Assembly: GCA_965659945.1 (NCBI GenBank) | Contig: CBFHYJ010000012.1 | Coordinates: 1-36,090, forward strand | DNA: 36,090 bases | Origin: VMDJ01 sp965659945 | GTDB lineage: Bacteria; Pseudomonadota; Gammaproteobacteria; Chromatiales; Chromatiaceae | Reading direction: 5' to 3' | Part shown: positions 7,870 through 16,162 of the stretch, in pieces | How the letters are laid out: each line of letters starts with the position of its first letter | How positions within the stretch are numbered: position 1 is the stretch's first letter | The notes under the pieces: model-generated | The model's input: the letters and a program-made list of their open reading frames with translations, nothing else | Database searches by the model: none | What the model was told of the DNA's origin: nothing | Translations under genes and position numbers: made by a program

Positions 7870-8464
7870 GAAAGCAAAAGAACCTCTTGATCTGAATAAG
7901 CTACGTCAGGACATCGTGTTCAAAGACACCCTTATGGGACATGAGCTCACCTTTCATACGACTTGGGGATTATTCTCGCCACGCGCTATAGACGAAGGTA
8001 CACAACTCTTACTAAAGCACATGGATATTAAGCCAAACGATACCGTCATCGACCTAGGCTGTGGCTACGGGCCGATTGGCATGAGCATCGCCAAGTCAGC
8101 ACCGCAAGGTAGTGTGCTAATGGTGGATAAGGATTTTGTTGCGATTGAATATGCGAACGCTAACTGCAAACGCAATAACATCAGCAACGCTAATGCGATG
8201 TTGAGTGATGGTTTAAAGCACATCCCAAACCAAAACTTCAGCCTGGCTGTCACTAACCTGCCCGCAAAGACATCGAAAGAACACTACTACTTGTTCTTTT
8301 ATGACATTAAAGAACGTCTTGAACCGGGCGGTCGTTTCTATGTGGTCGTGATTAGCGGACTACGTCGTTTTATCGAACGCGCTTTTGAAGAAGTATTCGG
8401 CAACCATTGCAAGGTGAAGCAAGGACAAACTTACACCATTGCAATGGCAACCAAAGAGTCTTAA
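7862..8464 (+). CDS. class I SAM-dependent methyltransferase, RsmC-like small-domain type
   Basis: A 200-residue Rossmann methyltransferase of the MTS (methyltransferase small) type related to the catalytic half of RsmC and to YbxB-type proteins. The SAM loop is VIDLGCGYGPIGMSIA near residues 63-78, followed by the acidic VDKDF. The position normally occupied by NPP(F/Y) reads NLPA, so the Asn is kept but the first Pro is replaced. RsmC-like enzymes methylate guanine N2 in rRNA, but the substrate here is not established. It begins inside the esterase gene by 8 bases. It ends in a TAA that overlaps the stop of gatB on the other strand, with no terminator between them. Confidence 0.8.
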   Translation: MAKKAKEPLDLNKLRQDIVFKDTLMGHELTFHTTWGLFSPRAIDEGTQLLLKHMDIKPNDTVIDLGCGYGPIGMSIAKSAPQGSVLMVDKDFVAIEYANANCKRNNISNANAMLSDGLKHIPNQNFSLAVTNLPAKTSKEHYYLFFYDIKERLEPGGRFYVVVISGLRRFIERAFEEVFGNHCKVKQGQTYTIAMATKES

Positions 8465-9903
8465 CCCAACTTATCAGCGAGTAGCTGATTAACCTGTTGT
8501 GGGTTAGCCTTGCCTTGTGACTTCTTCATGATTTGGCCAACAAAGAAGCCAATCATCTTAGGTCGCTTATCTGGCTCAGCATTTTTATAGTTTTCAACTT
8601 GCTCAGGATTTGCAGCAAGCACCTCATCCACGAGCGCTTCAATCGCACCAGTGTCTGTAATCTGCTTAAGACCCTTTGCTTCGATCACTTCATCAGCCGA
8701 ACCCTCACCTGCCCACATGGCTTCGAAGACTTGCTTAGCGATCTTGCCGGAGATGGTGTTATCCGTGATACGGCTTAACAAACCGGCTAAAGCATCAGCA
8801 TCAACCGGGCTTTGCTCAATTTGAAGATCTGCTTTATTTAATGCAGCGGCAAACTCACCCATCACCCAGTTAGCAGCCAACTTGGCATCACCACAGGGTT
8901 TAGCCACGGTTTCAAAGAAGTCTGCATTCAAGCGTGAACTTGTCAGTACGTTAGCGTCATACACAGGTAAGCCGTATTCACTTTCGAAACGTGCACGTCG
9001 AACATCCGGCAACTCAGGCATGTCTGCTGTGACTTGCTGGATAAAAGTGTCGTCGATTTCAACTGGCAATAAATCTGGATCTGGGAAGTAACGATAGTCA
9101 TTCGCTTCTTCCTTCGAGCGCATAGAACGCGTCTCATCTTTGTTTGCATCGTAAAGGCGGGTTTCTTGAACAATCTTGCCGCCATCTTCAATGACATCTA
9201 TCTGGCGTTCGATCTCATAGTTAATCGCTTTCTCAAGGAAGCGGAACGAGTTGATGTTTTTCAGCTCAGTACGCGTACCCAGCTTCTCTTCACCCATTGG
9301 ACGAATCGAAACGTTGGCATCACAACGGAAAGAACCTTCCTGCATGTTGCCATCACAGATACCAATGTAGGTCACAATCTGGTGGATCTTACGCGCATAT
9401 GCCACCGCTTCTTTCGCTGAACGCATATCCGGTTCAGAGACGATCTCAAGCAAAGGTGTACCCGCACGGTTCAAATCGATTCCGGTTTGATCTGGAAACT
9501 CTTCGTGCAATGATTTGCCCGCATCTTCCTCTAGGTGCGCACGTGTCACGCCAACCGTTTTGGCCTCACCGTCTTCCATCACGATCTCAACCTGCCCCAC
9601 GCCTACAATCGGTAACTGCGCCTGACTGATTTGATAGCCCTTAGGCAAATCGGGATAGAAATAATTCTTACGCTCAAAGATCGACTTCTTAGCGACGTGC
9701 GCATTAATCGCAGTACCAAAACGTACTGCAAATTCCACCGCACGCTTATTCAACACCGGCAAGACACCCGGCATACCTAAGTCTACGAGGTTGGCTTGCG
9801 TATTAGGCTCAGCACCAAAGGCGGTTGATGAGCCAGAAAAAATTTTAGAGTTGGTCGAAAGCTGAGTATGGATCTCTAAACCAATGACGACTTCCCATTT
9901 CAT
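8461..9903 (-). CDS. gatB: Asp-tRNA(Asn)/Glu-tRNA(Gln) amidotransferase subunit B
   Basis: Subunit B binds misacylated Glu-tRNA(Gln) (or Asp-tRNA(Asn)) and phosphorylates the acyl group before ammonia attack. It has 480 residues. The family signature DLNRAGTPLLEIVSEPD lies near residues 143-159. The N-terminal kinase-like cradle begins WEVVIGLEIHTQL, and a YqeY-like tRNA-binding tail covers the last 150 or so residues (GKIAKQVFEAMW onward). It is last in gatC-gatA-gatB, one base after the gatA stop. Confidence 0.98.
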   Translation of the reverse strand: MKWEVVIGLEIHTQLSTNSKIFSGSSTAFGAEPNTQANLVDLGMPGVLPVLNKRAVEFAVRFGTAINAHVAKKSIFERKNYFYPDLPKGYQISQAQLPIVGVGQVEIVMEDGEAKTVGVTRAHLEEDAGKSLHEEFPDQTGIDLNRAGTPLLEIVSEPDMRSAKEAVAYARKIHQIVTYIGICDGNMQEGSFRCDANVSIRPMGEEKLGTRTELKNINSFRFLEKAINYEIERQIDVIEDGGKIVQETRLYDANKDETRSMRSKEEANDYRYFPDPDLLPVEIDDTFIQQVTADMPELPDVRRARFESEYGLPVYDANVLTSSRLNADFFETVAKPCGDAKLAANWVMGEFAAALNKADLQIEQSPVDADALAGLLSRITDNTISGKIAKQVFEAMWAGEGSADEVIEAKGLKQITDTGAIEALVDEVLAANPEQVENYKNAEPDKRPKMIGFFVGQIMKKSQGKANPQQVNQLLADKLG

Positions 9904-9904
9904 C

Positions 9905-11356
9905 TTAGAAGCCCTCCGGTGTTGCTAAGTGCCAATCGGTTGCCTGCTGTATCTGGTGTGCGACATTGAGCAGTCGTGCTTCATCAAACAAGTTGCCCAC
10001 CAATTGGAAGCCCACAGGCATGCCATTCGCATGCTGTGCAGGGATCGACATGCCAGGCAAACCAGCCAAGTTCACTGCAATGGTGTAGATATCCTGCAGG
10101 TACATAGATACTGGATCATCGGTCTTTGCACCCAACTTAAATGCCGTATCTGGCGCGGTTGGACTGACAATGACGTCACACTGCTTAAAAGCTTCGGCAA
10201 AGTCATTTGCAATCAACTGGCGAATCTTTTGCGCTTTGATGTAGTAGGCATCATAAAAACCTGCAGACAAGGCGTAAGCGCCGATCATGATCCGTCGCTT
10301 AACTTCTGAGCCAAAGCCTTCTGAACGTGAACGCTCATAAAGGTCAGTTAGATCTTTAGGGTTGTCGCAACGATGGCCAAAACGTACGCCATCAAACCGC
10401 GATAAGTTTGATGAACACTCAGCAGGCGCTACAACGTAGTAAGCCGGCACAGAGAGGTGCGCATTCGGCAAGCTAACCTCAACGATCTCAGCGCCTTGAC
10501 GTTTCAGCTCATCAATCATTGCCTGAGTCGATGCTGCGATACCGCCATCTAAATCGCCGGTCATGAATTCTTTAACCACGCCCACCTTCAAGCCGGCGAT
10601 AGGTTTATTCAAGCCACTGACATAATCATCAACTGGGCGATCCGCACTGGTTGAGTCCTTAACATCAAAACCTGCCATCGCTTGCAGCATCATCGCGGCA
10701 TCTTCTGCGGTTTTGGTCATAGGGCCCGCTTGGTCAAGCGACGAAGCAAACGCGATCATGCCGTAGCGAGAAACGCGACCGTAGGTTGGTTTTAGACCGG
10801 TAATGCCGGTCAATGCCGCTGGCTGACGAATCGAACCACCAGTATCGGTACCGGTAACTGCCGCCGCCAGGCTAGCTGACATGGCTGCTGCCGAACCACC
10901 TGACGAACCACCTGGCACACAGTCGGTATTCCATGGGTTGCGTACCGGACCGTAGTAGCTGGTCTCGTTTGATGAGCCCATCGCGAACTCGTCCATATTG
11001 GTTTTACCCACACAGACGACACCCGCCTCGGCTAATTTTGTCACCACGGTCGCGTCGTAAGGCGAAATGAAGTTATCCAACATCTTTGATGCGCAGCTAG
11101 TGCGAACACCTTGAGTACAGAAAATATCTTTGTGCGCGATCGGGATACCGGTCAAATCAGAGGCGTCACCTGCGGCAAGGCGCGCATCGGCAGCTTTCGC
11201 CTGCTCAAGTGCCTGCTCCGGGGTGACTGTAATAAAGCTGTTGAGCTTCGGATCGAATTGCTCAATACGCGATAAAAAGTGCTGAGTAAGCTCAACACTC
11301 GAGTACTCACCGGCTTTTAAGCCGGCTGACAATTGCGCTAACGTCTTGGTATGCAT
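9905..11356 (-). CDS. gatA: Asp-tRNA(Asn)/Glu-tRNA(Gln) amidotransferase subunit A
   Basis: Glutaminase subunit of the amidase-signature family. It frees ammonia from glutamine and channels it to GatB. The catalytic Ser-cisSer-Lys triad is visible as Lys76 (PIAHKDIFC), Ser151 (PGGSSGGSAA) and Ser175 (TDTGGSIRQP). The protein is 483 residues from the ATG at 11356. A second ATG two codons earlier (11362) is possible, but GAGG at the gatC end is better spaced for 11356. The gene lies just after gatC and runs into gatB, so the three subunits are made from one transcript. Confidence 0.97.
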   Translation of the reverse strand: MHTKTLAQLSAGLKAGEYSSVELTQHFLSRIEQFDPKLNSFITVTPEQALEQAKAADARLAAGDASDLTGIPIAHKDIFCTQGVRTSCASKMLDNFISPYDATVVTKLAEAGVVCVGKTNMDEFAMGSSNETSYYGPVRNPWNTDCVPGGSSGGSAAAMSASLAAAVTGTDTGGSIRQPAALTGITGLKPTYGRVSRYGMIAFASSLDQAGPMTKTAEDAAMMLQAMAGFDVKDSTSADRPVDDYVSGLNKPIAGLKVGVVKEFMTGDLDGGIAASTQAMIDELKRQGAEIVEVSLPNAHLSVPAYYVVAPAECSSNLSRFDGVRFGHRCDNPKDLTDLYERSRSEGFGSEVKRRIMIGAYALSAGFYDAYYIKAQKIRQLIANDFAEAFKQCDVIVSPTAPDTAFKLGAKTDDPVSMYLQDIYTIAVNLAGLPGMSIPAQHANGMPVGFQLVGNLFDEARLLNVAHQIQQATDWHLATPEGF

Positions 11357-11366
11357 TGTCATGACC

Positions 11367-11654
11367 TCACTCGATTACCTTAGGCACAAGGAACAGACCT
11401 TTCTCAGCTTCTGGTGCGTTACTTTGGTAAAGCTCGCGCTTATCAGTTTCGGTTACCTCATCGAGGCGCAAACGCTGACCCATTTCTAATGGGTGCGCCA
11501 TCGGCTCCACTGCTTCGGTATCGACCGACTCCATTTGTGCCACCAGGTCTAGGATATTCGACAAATCACCACTCAACGCCTCAGCTTCGGCAGGCTCCAC
11601 AGCCAGACGAGCAAGGTGCGCGATTTTTGCCACATCATCAGAAGTTAACGACAT
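11367..11654 (-). CDS. gatC: Asp-tRNA(Asn)/Glu-tRNA(Gln) amidotransferase subunit C
   Basis: Small 95-residue subunit that wraps GatA and GatB and stabilises the heterotrimer. MSLTSDDVAKIAHLARLAV followed by LSNILDLVAQMESVDT and AHPLEMGQRLRLDEV are typical of the family. The start ATG has GAGG seven bases upstream. It is first in the minus-strand gatCAB operon and is divergent from mreB, as in pseudomonads. Confidence 0.96.
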   Translation of the reverse strand: MSLTSDDVAKIAHLARLAVEPAEAEALSGDLSNILDLVAQMESVDTEAVEPMAHPLEMGQRLRLDEVTETDKRELYQSNAPEAEKGLFLVPKVIE

Positions 11655-11768
11655 GCGTTTGCCTCAGAAAATAGGATTTTAGAAAGGGAAGGGAAATTAC
11701 CATAAATAGCCGCAAACTGGCAGCATTTACCCCTGAAAAGCTTGCCGCAAAGATCATTCACTTGTAGA

Positions 11769-11797
11769 TTAGCGAGCTAAATCAACGGTGCTATAAG
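11769..11797 (+). promoter_or_regulatory. possible mreB promoter
   Basis: The 202-base gap between gatC and mreB holds TATAAG at 11792-11797 (5 of 6 to a -10 box). The -35 match 17 bases upstream is weak (TTAGCG, 11769-11774). It lies about 60 bases before mreB. The same gap must hold the gatC promoter on the other strand, which I could not place. Confidence 0.35.
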
Positions 11798-11856
11798 ACA
11801 CCGAAAATAGTCGTTTCTGACAGACTGTGGCAGAAACCATTTATTGGATAAAAAAT

Positions 11857-12906
11857 ATGTTGTTCAAGCGTCTTCGCGGCCTTTTCTCAAATGATCTTTC
11901 CATCGACCTCGGAACAGCTAACACGCTGATTTATGCACGCGACAAAGGTATCGTTTTGAATGAGCCCTCTGTCGTCGCAATCCGACAGGATCGTGGCCGT
12001 GGTGGCAATAAATCCGTTGCAGCAGTGGGTCATGCGGCTAAACGCATGTTGGGTCGTACACCTGAGAACATCACCGCTATTCGCCCAATGAAGGACGGCG
12101 TCATCGCTGACTTCACAGTGACCGAGAAAATGCTGCAGTACTTCATTAATAAGGTTCACGAAGCAAAGCTTTTACGTCCAAGTCCACGGGTTTTGATCTG
12201 TGTGCCTTGCGGTGCAACCTCGGTTGAGCGACGTGCGATTAAAGAATCAGCAGCTGGCGCTGGTGCTCGTGAGGTTTACTTAATCGAAGAGCCAATGGCT
12301 GCTGCTATTGGTGCCGGTCTTCCTGTTGACGAAGCGCAAGGCTCAATGGTTCTGGATATCGGTGGCGGCACCTCTGAGGTCGCAATCATTTCATTGAACG
12401 GCATTGTTTACTCTGCATCAGTGCGCATCGGCGGTGACAAGTTTGACGAAGCGATCATCAATTACGTGCGTCGCAGCTATGGCACGCTGATTGGTGAAGC
12501 AACTGCCGAGCGCATCAAAAAGAAAATCGGTTCTGCTTATCCAATGGATGAAGTTTTGGAGCTAGAAGTTAAAGGTCGTAACCTTGCTGAAGGCATTCCA
12601 CGCAGCTTTAGCCTGAATTCAAACGAAATCCTTGAAGCACTCAGCGAGCCATTGGCAGGCATCGTTGATGCAGTGAAGAAAGCACTTGAGCAAACCCCAC
12701 CAGAGCTCGGCGCTGACGTTGCAGAACGCGGCATTGTATTAACCGGTGGTGGTGCTTTATTACGTGATCTTGACCGTTTGTTAGAAGAGCAAACTGGCCT
12801 CCCGGTTATCGTTGCAGAAGATCCACTGACTTGTGTGGCTCGTGGTGGCGGCCGTGCGCTTGAGTTAATCGACGAGAGCGGTAGCGACTCTTTCACTGTC
12901 GACTAA
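11857..12906 (+). CDS. mreB: rod shape-determining protein MreB (bacterial actin)
   Basis: Actin-like ATPase that forms membrane-bound filaments and directs elongasome movement in rod-shaped cells. It has 349 residues. The N-terminal amphipathic stretch MLFKRLRGLF precedes phosphate-1 motif SIDLGTANTLIY. Other actin motifs are MVLDIGGGTSEVA (phosphate 2) and GIVLTGGGALLRDL (adenosine). I chose the ATG at 11857 because it gives the family N-terminus; a GTG 30 bases earlier is in frame. It heads mreB-mreC-mreD and, without a clear break, the PBP2/RodA genes, which encode the peptidoglycan polymerase of the same machine. Confidence 0.97.
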   Translation: MLFKRLRGLFSNDLSIDLGTANTLIYARDKGIVLNEPSVVAIRQDRGRGGNKSVAAVGHAAKRMLGRTPENITAIRPMKDGVIADFTVTEKMLQYFINKVHEAKLLRPSPRVLICVPCGATSVERRAIKESAAGAGAREVYLIEEPMAAAIGAGLPVDEAQGSMVLDIGGGTSEVAIISLNGIVYSASVRIGGDKFDEAIINYVRRSYGTLIGEATAERIKKKIGSAYPMDEVLELEVKGRNLAEGIPRSFSLNSNEILEALSEPLAGIVDAVKKALEQTPPELGADVAERGIVLTGGGALLRDLDRLLEEQTGLPVIVAEDPLTCVARGGGRALELIDESGSDSFTVD

Positions 12907-12925
12907 TTTCTTAAGGTTGTCTTAC

Positions 12926-12940
12926 AGGAGATAAACCATT
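12926..12940 (+). promoter_or_regulatory. Shine-Dalgarno site with ATT start codon of mreC
   Basis: AGGAG at 12926-12930 is followed after seven bases by ATT at 12938. An in-frame TAA at 12932-12934 rules out any earlier start. Translation from ATT gives the conserved MreC beginning (M)KPIFAQGPS. The next possible in-frame starts, GTG 12983 and ATG 12986, lack a ribosome site and would drop this conserved segment. Confidence 0.82.
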
Positions 12941-13777
12941 AAGCCCATTTTTGCACAGGGTCCATCACAGCCAATCCGACTGGTGATGGCTCTGATCGCA
13001 TCGTTGGTTTTGATGGTGATGGATTTTCGTTTCCATCAACTGCAGTACTTAAGAGATAGTCTCACTGTTGTCTTGCATCCGTTATATCTGATTGCAGACT
13101 TTCCTAAGACAGCAGGCAACTGGTTAAGTGATGCCGCAAGCACTCGCGAACAGTTACAAATTAGTAACGCATCCCTTAAAGAGGAAAATCTTCGTTTACT
13201 TGCGCGACTGCAAAAGTTTGAATCACTTAAAGCTGAGAATACGCGTTTACGCAATCTTTTAGACGCTTCACTCAAAGTGGATGACCGTATCCTAATCGCG
13301 GAAATCATTTCGGTTGATCTTGATCCCTATCGCCATCAAGTCAGAATTAACAAAGGTTCTGCATCGGGAGTTTTTGTTGGTCAAGCCGTGCTTGATGCGG
13401 ACGCTGTTATGGGTCAAGTTATTCAAGTCACTCCATTAAGCTCAACCGTGCTTCTGATTAGTGATGCAACTCACGCTATCCCCATTGAGATAGTTAGAAC
13501 TGGCGAAAGAAGCATCGCGATTGGCACTGGCAAAATTGGATCACTCGACTTACCTCATCTGCCCTCACACAGTGATATCGAAGTGGGTGATGTTGTAGTC
13601 ACTTCTGGGTTAGGCGGAAAGTTTCCTGCCGGCTATCCGGTTGCGAGCATCAGCTCAATCAATCGCGACACTAATTCAGGCTTTGCACAAGTCAGTGCGA
13701 CACCGACTGCTTATTTAGAACGTAGCCGACAAGTTTTACTAGTTTGGCGCAACGAGCAGAACGCAGCGAGCAACTAA
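12938..13777 (+). CDS. mreC: rod shape-determining protein MreC
   Basis: Bitopic inner-membrane protein whose periplasmic part activates PBP2 in the elongasome. It has 279 residues from the ATT start. A short cytoplasmic KPIFAQGPS segment leads into one membrane helix (about 15-31), a periplasmic coiled coil (about 70-105, ending ENTRLRNLLDASLK) and the beta domains with the conserved VDLDPYRHQVRINKGS, LISDATHAIPIE and DVVVTSGLGGKFPAGYPV. The C-terminus stops soon after the beta domain, without the long proline-rich tail of E. coli. The ATT start, if real, should lower translation and make it dependent on IF3. The gene is 31 bases after mreB and one base before mreD. Confidence 0.95.
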   Translation: MKPIFAQGPSQPIRLVMALIASLVLMVMDFRFHQLQYLRDSLTVVLHPLYLIADFPKTAGNWLSDAASTREQLQISNASLKEENLRLLARLQKFESLKAENTRLRNLLDASLKVDDRILIAEIISVDLDPYRHQVRINKGSASGVFVGQAVLDADAVMGQVIQVTPLSSTVLLISDATHAIPIEIVRTGERSIAIGTGKIGSLDLPHLPSHSDIEVGDVVVTSGLGGKFPAGYPVASISSINRDTNSGFAQVSATPTAYLERSRQVLLVWRNEQNAASN

Positions 13778-13778
13778 C

Positions 13779-14264
13779 ATGGCGCAAGATCAAAATCGCA
13801 TTTGGGTCGTTTGGCTAAGTTTACTGGCAGCACTGCTTTTAACCATTGTTCCTATTCCAACAGCCATTGAAGTCTACCGCCCCCAATGGCTAGCGCTATT
13901 TTTAATCTACTGGGCTATTGCGCTCCCTCAACGTGTAAGCGTAGGGCATGGCTTCTTGTTTGGTCTTTTGCTAGACGTCATAACAGGGACAACCATGGGT
14001 GAAAATGCATTTAGCCTGTCACTAATCACATTTATTTCCCATCAAGGCCATGCGCGCCTCAGGACCTTTCCATTTTCCAAGCAAGCTTTTGCAGTTATAG
14101 GCTTACTGCTTATTCAAAAGGTTGTGAGTTTTATAGCTATCGGCATGACACTTGGCATAACCACCCAAAATGATTTCTGGCTAACGCCGTTAATAGGTGC
14201 AGCACTTTGGCCATCCATCTTTTTCATATTACGCAACACACGGCGCCGCATGCGCGTTCGCTAA
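13779..14264 (+). CDS. mreD: rod shape-determining protein MreD
   Basis: Integral membrane partner of MreC in the elongasome. It has 161 residues with about five predicted membrane helices and short polar loops. The N-terminus MAQDQNRIWVVWLSLLAALL and the segments PQWLALFLIYWAIALP and GHGFLFGLLLDVITGTTMGEN fit the family. The start is one base after the mreC stop, and mrdA follows nine bases downstream. MreD is poorly conserved, so the call leans partly on position. Confidence 0.93.
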   Translation: MAQDQNRIWVVWLSLLAALLLTIVPIPTAIEVYRPQWLALFLIYWAIALPQRVSVGHGFLFGLLLDVITGTTMGENAFSLSLITFISHQGHARLRTFPFSKQAFAVIGLLLIQKVVSFIAIGMTLGITTQNDFWLTPLIGAALWPSIFFILRNTRRRMRVR

Positions 14265-14273
14265 TCCGCCAAC

Positions 14274-16160
14274 ATGCGCATCAATAATCACCATCAAGAA
14301 CAGCGTCAGTTTTTTAGTCGAGCCGTTATTGCAGCCGGCGTTGTTTTTATTGCTTTATGCGTTATCGCCGGTCGCTTGTACCAGCTGCAGGTTGAAGAAC
14401 ATTCGCACTTCAAAACCCTTTCACAAGATAACCGGTTAAAGCTTGAGCCAATACCACCGGTGCGCGGTCTCATCTATGACCGTAAGGGACGCTTACTCGC
14501 TAACAATCGACCCGCTTACAATCTTGAAATCATTCCTGAGCAAGTACCAAACCTCGATCAAACTATCGATCAACTTTCACAGTTAATTACATTATCTGAA
14601 CGCGACATTGATCGCTTCCACTCTTTACGCAAGCGCTCACGTCGCTTCGAAAGCTTACCGATACGTGTCAATATTTCAGATGAAGATGCTGCAAAGTTCT
14701 CGGTTGAGTCACACCGCTTTCCAGGCGTTGGCGTACGTGCCCATCTTTTACGCGAGTACCCCTATGGCGATATAGCAGCCCACGTACTTGGCTATGTAGG
14801 CCGCATCAGCCTTAAAGATCTTGAAAAGCTGGATGAAGCAAATTACTCCGGCACTTCACACGTCGGCAAAATCGGCCTTGAACGCTCTTACGAAGGCACT
14901 TTACATGGCACTGTGGGAACCCAAGAGGTTGAAGTAAATTCCGTTGGTCGTATTGCACGTGTTGTTAGCCAAGAACCCCCCATAAATGGTCAAGATATTC
15001 ATTTACATCTCGATATCGATTTGCAAAAGATTGCAAATGAGTCTCTCGGTGAATTTAACGGTGCAGTGATTGCAATGGATGTGGTTAATGGCGGCATACT
15101 CGCCATGGCCAGCAACCCAAGCTTTGATCCAAATCTTTTTGTTGAAGGCATTAGCACCAAGGATTACAGCGCATATCAACAAGATGAAAACCGTCCGCTT
15201 TATGATCGGGCGCTCAAAGGAGTTTATCCGCCTGGTTCAACTGTAAAACCATTCGTTGGCCTTGCAGGTTTAGAGACAGGTAGCATTCATTATCACGACA
15301 ACATTTACTGTCCGGGGCACTTCAAGTTACCCAATCACTCACATAAGTATCGTGACTGGAAAAAAACAGGTCATGGCCCAATGGATCTCAAAGGGGCGAT
15401 TACGCAATCATGTGACGTTTACTACTACAAGCTCGCTTCAGACATGGGAGTCGATTCGCTGAGCAAGTATCTTGAGCAGTTCGGCTTTGGTGAAAAAACC
15501 GGTATTGATTTGATAGGCGAAGCAAGCGGAATCCTACCTTCGCGAGATTGGAAGCGTGCCGCACGCAATCAACCCTGGTATGCCGGCGAGACAGTCATCA
15601 TGGGTATCGGGCAAGGCTATTTCTTAACCTCACCTCTTCAGCTTGCCGCAGCGACAGCGACATTTGCGAACAATGGCGACCGCTTAACCCCTCGCTTAGT
15701 GAAAAACATGGCCAACGCTAACAACAATAGCGAGCTAGCCGTTGATACCGAATATCCTCCCATTAGTATGGTCAACAAGCGTAACTGGACTGAAGTACAT
15801 GACGCGATGGTAAATGTCACCGAAGGAAAACGCGGCACCGCTAAACGCATTCGCACCCCACTGTATCGTATTGCGGGGAAAACAGGTACCGCTCAAGTTT
15901 TCTCGGTAAAACAAAATGAAGAGTACGACGAAGAAAAAATTGCAAAGAAGTTTCGCGACCATGCGCTTTTCGTTGCCTATGCGCCGGCTGACGCACCACA
16001 GATTGCAGTTGCCGTAATCGTTGAAAACGGTGGTCACGGTGGCTCTACTGCGGCACCGATCTCAAGAAAGCTGATGGATGCCTATCTGCTCCCTAAACTT
16101 GGCATGTCACTGAACCAGTCGACAAAGATACCTGCGGGTTTCATCTTGGGTGAAGAATAA
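14274..16160 (+). CDS. mrdA: penicillin-binding protein 2 (transpeptidase)
   Basis: Class B PBP that cross-links peptidoglycan on the side wall with RodA as glycosyltransferase. It has 628 residues. A cytoplasmic tail and one membrane helix (about 15-36) precede the pedestal domain starting near PPVRGLIYDRKGRLLANN. Transpeptidase motifs are STVK with nucleophile Ser322, SCD at 379-381 and KTGT at 536-539. Length and motif spacing are those of PBP2, not FtsI. It is nine bases after mreD and two before rodA, so mreBCD and mrdA-rodA form one shape operon. Confidence 0.97.
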   Translation: MRINNHHQEQRQFFSRAVIAAGVVFIALCVIAGRLYQLQVEEHSHFKTLSQDNRLKLEPIPPVRGLIYDRKGRLLANNRPAYNLEIIPEQVPNLDQTIDQLSQLITLSERDIDRFHSLRKRSRRFESLPIRVNISDEDAAKFSVESHRFPGVGVRAHLLREYPYGDIAAHVLGYVGRISLKDLEKLDEANYSGTSHVGKIGLERSYEGTLHGTVGTQEVEVNSVGRIARVVSQEPPINGQDIHLHLDIDLQKIANESLGEFNGAVIAMDVVNGGILAMASNPSFDPNLFVEGISTKDYSAYQQDENRPLYDRALKGVYPPGSTVKPFVGLAGLETGSIHYHDNIYCPGHFKLPNHSHKYRDWKKTGHGPMDLKGAITQSCDVYYYKLASDMGVDSLSKYLEQFGFGEKTGIDLIGEASGILPSRDWKRAARNQPWYAGETVIMGIGQGYFLTSPLQLAAATATFANNGDRLTPRLVKNMANANNNSELAVDTEYPPISMVNKRNWTEVHDAMVNVTEGKRGTAKRIRTPLYRIAGKTGTAQVFSVKQNEEYDEEKIAKKFRDHALFVAYAPADAPQIAVAVIVENGGHGGSTAAPISRKLMDAYLLPKLGMSLNQSTKIPAGFILGEE

Positions 16161-16162
16161 AC

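Noticed and set aside
9297..9629. 110-residue open frame on the plus strand
   Set aside because: It is antisense to gatB, which has a clear family signature across the same bases.
12537..12896. 119-residue open frame on the minus strand
   Set aside because: It is antisense to mreB, rich in Ser, Arg and Pro, and shows no family motif; mreB itself is certain.
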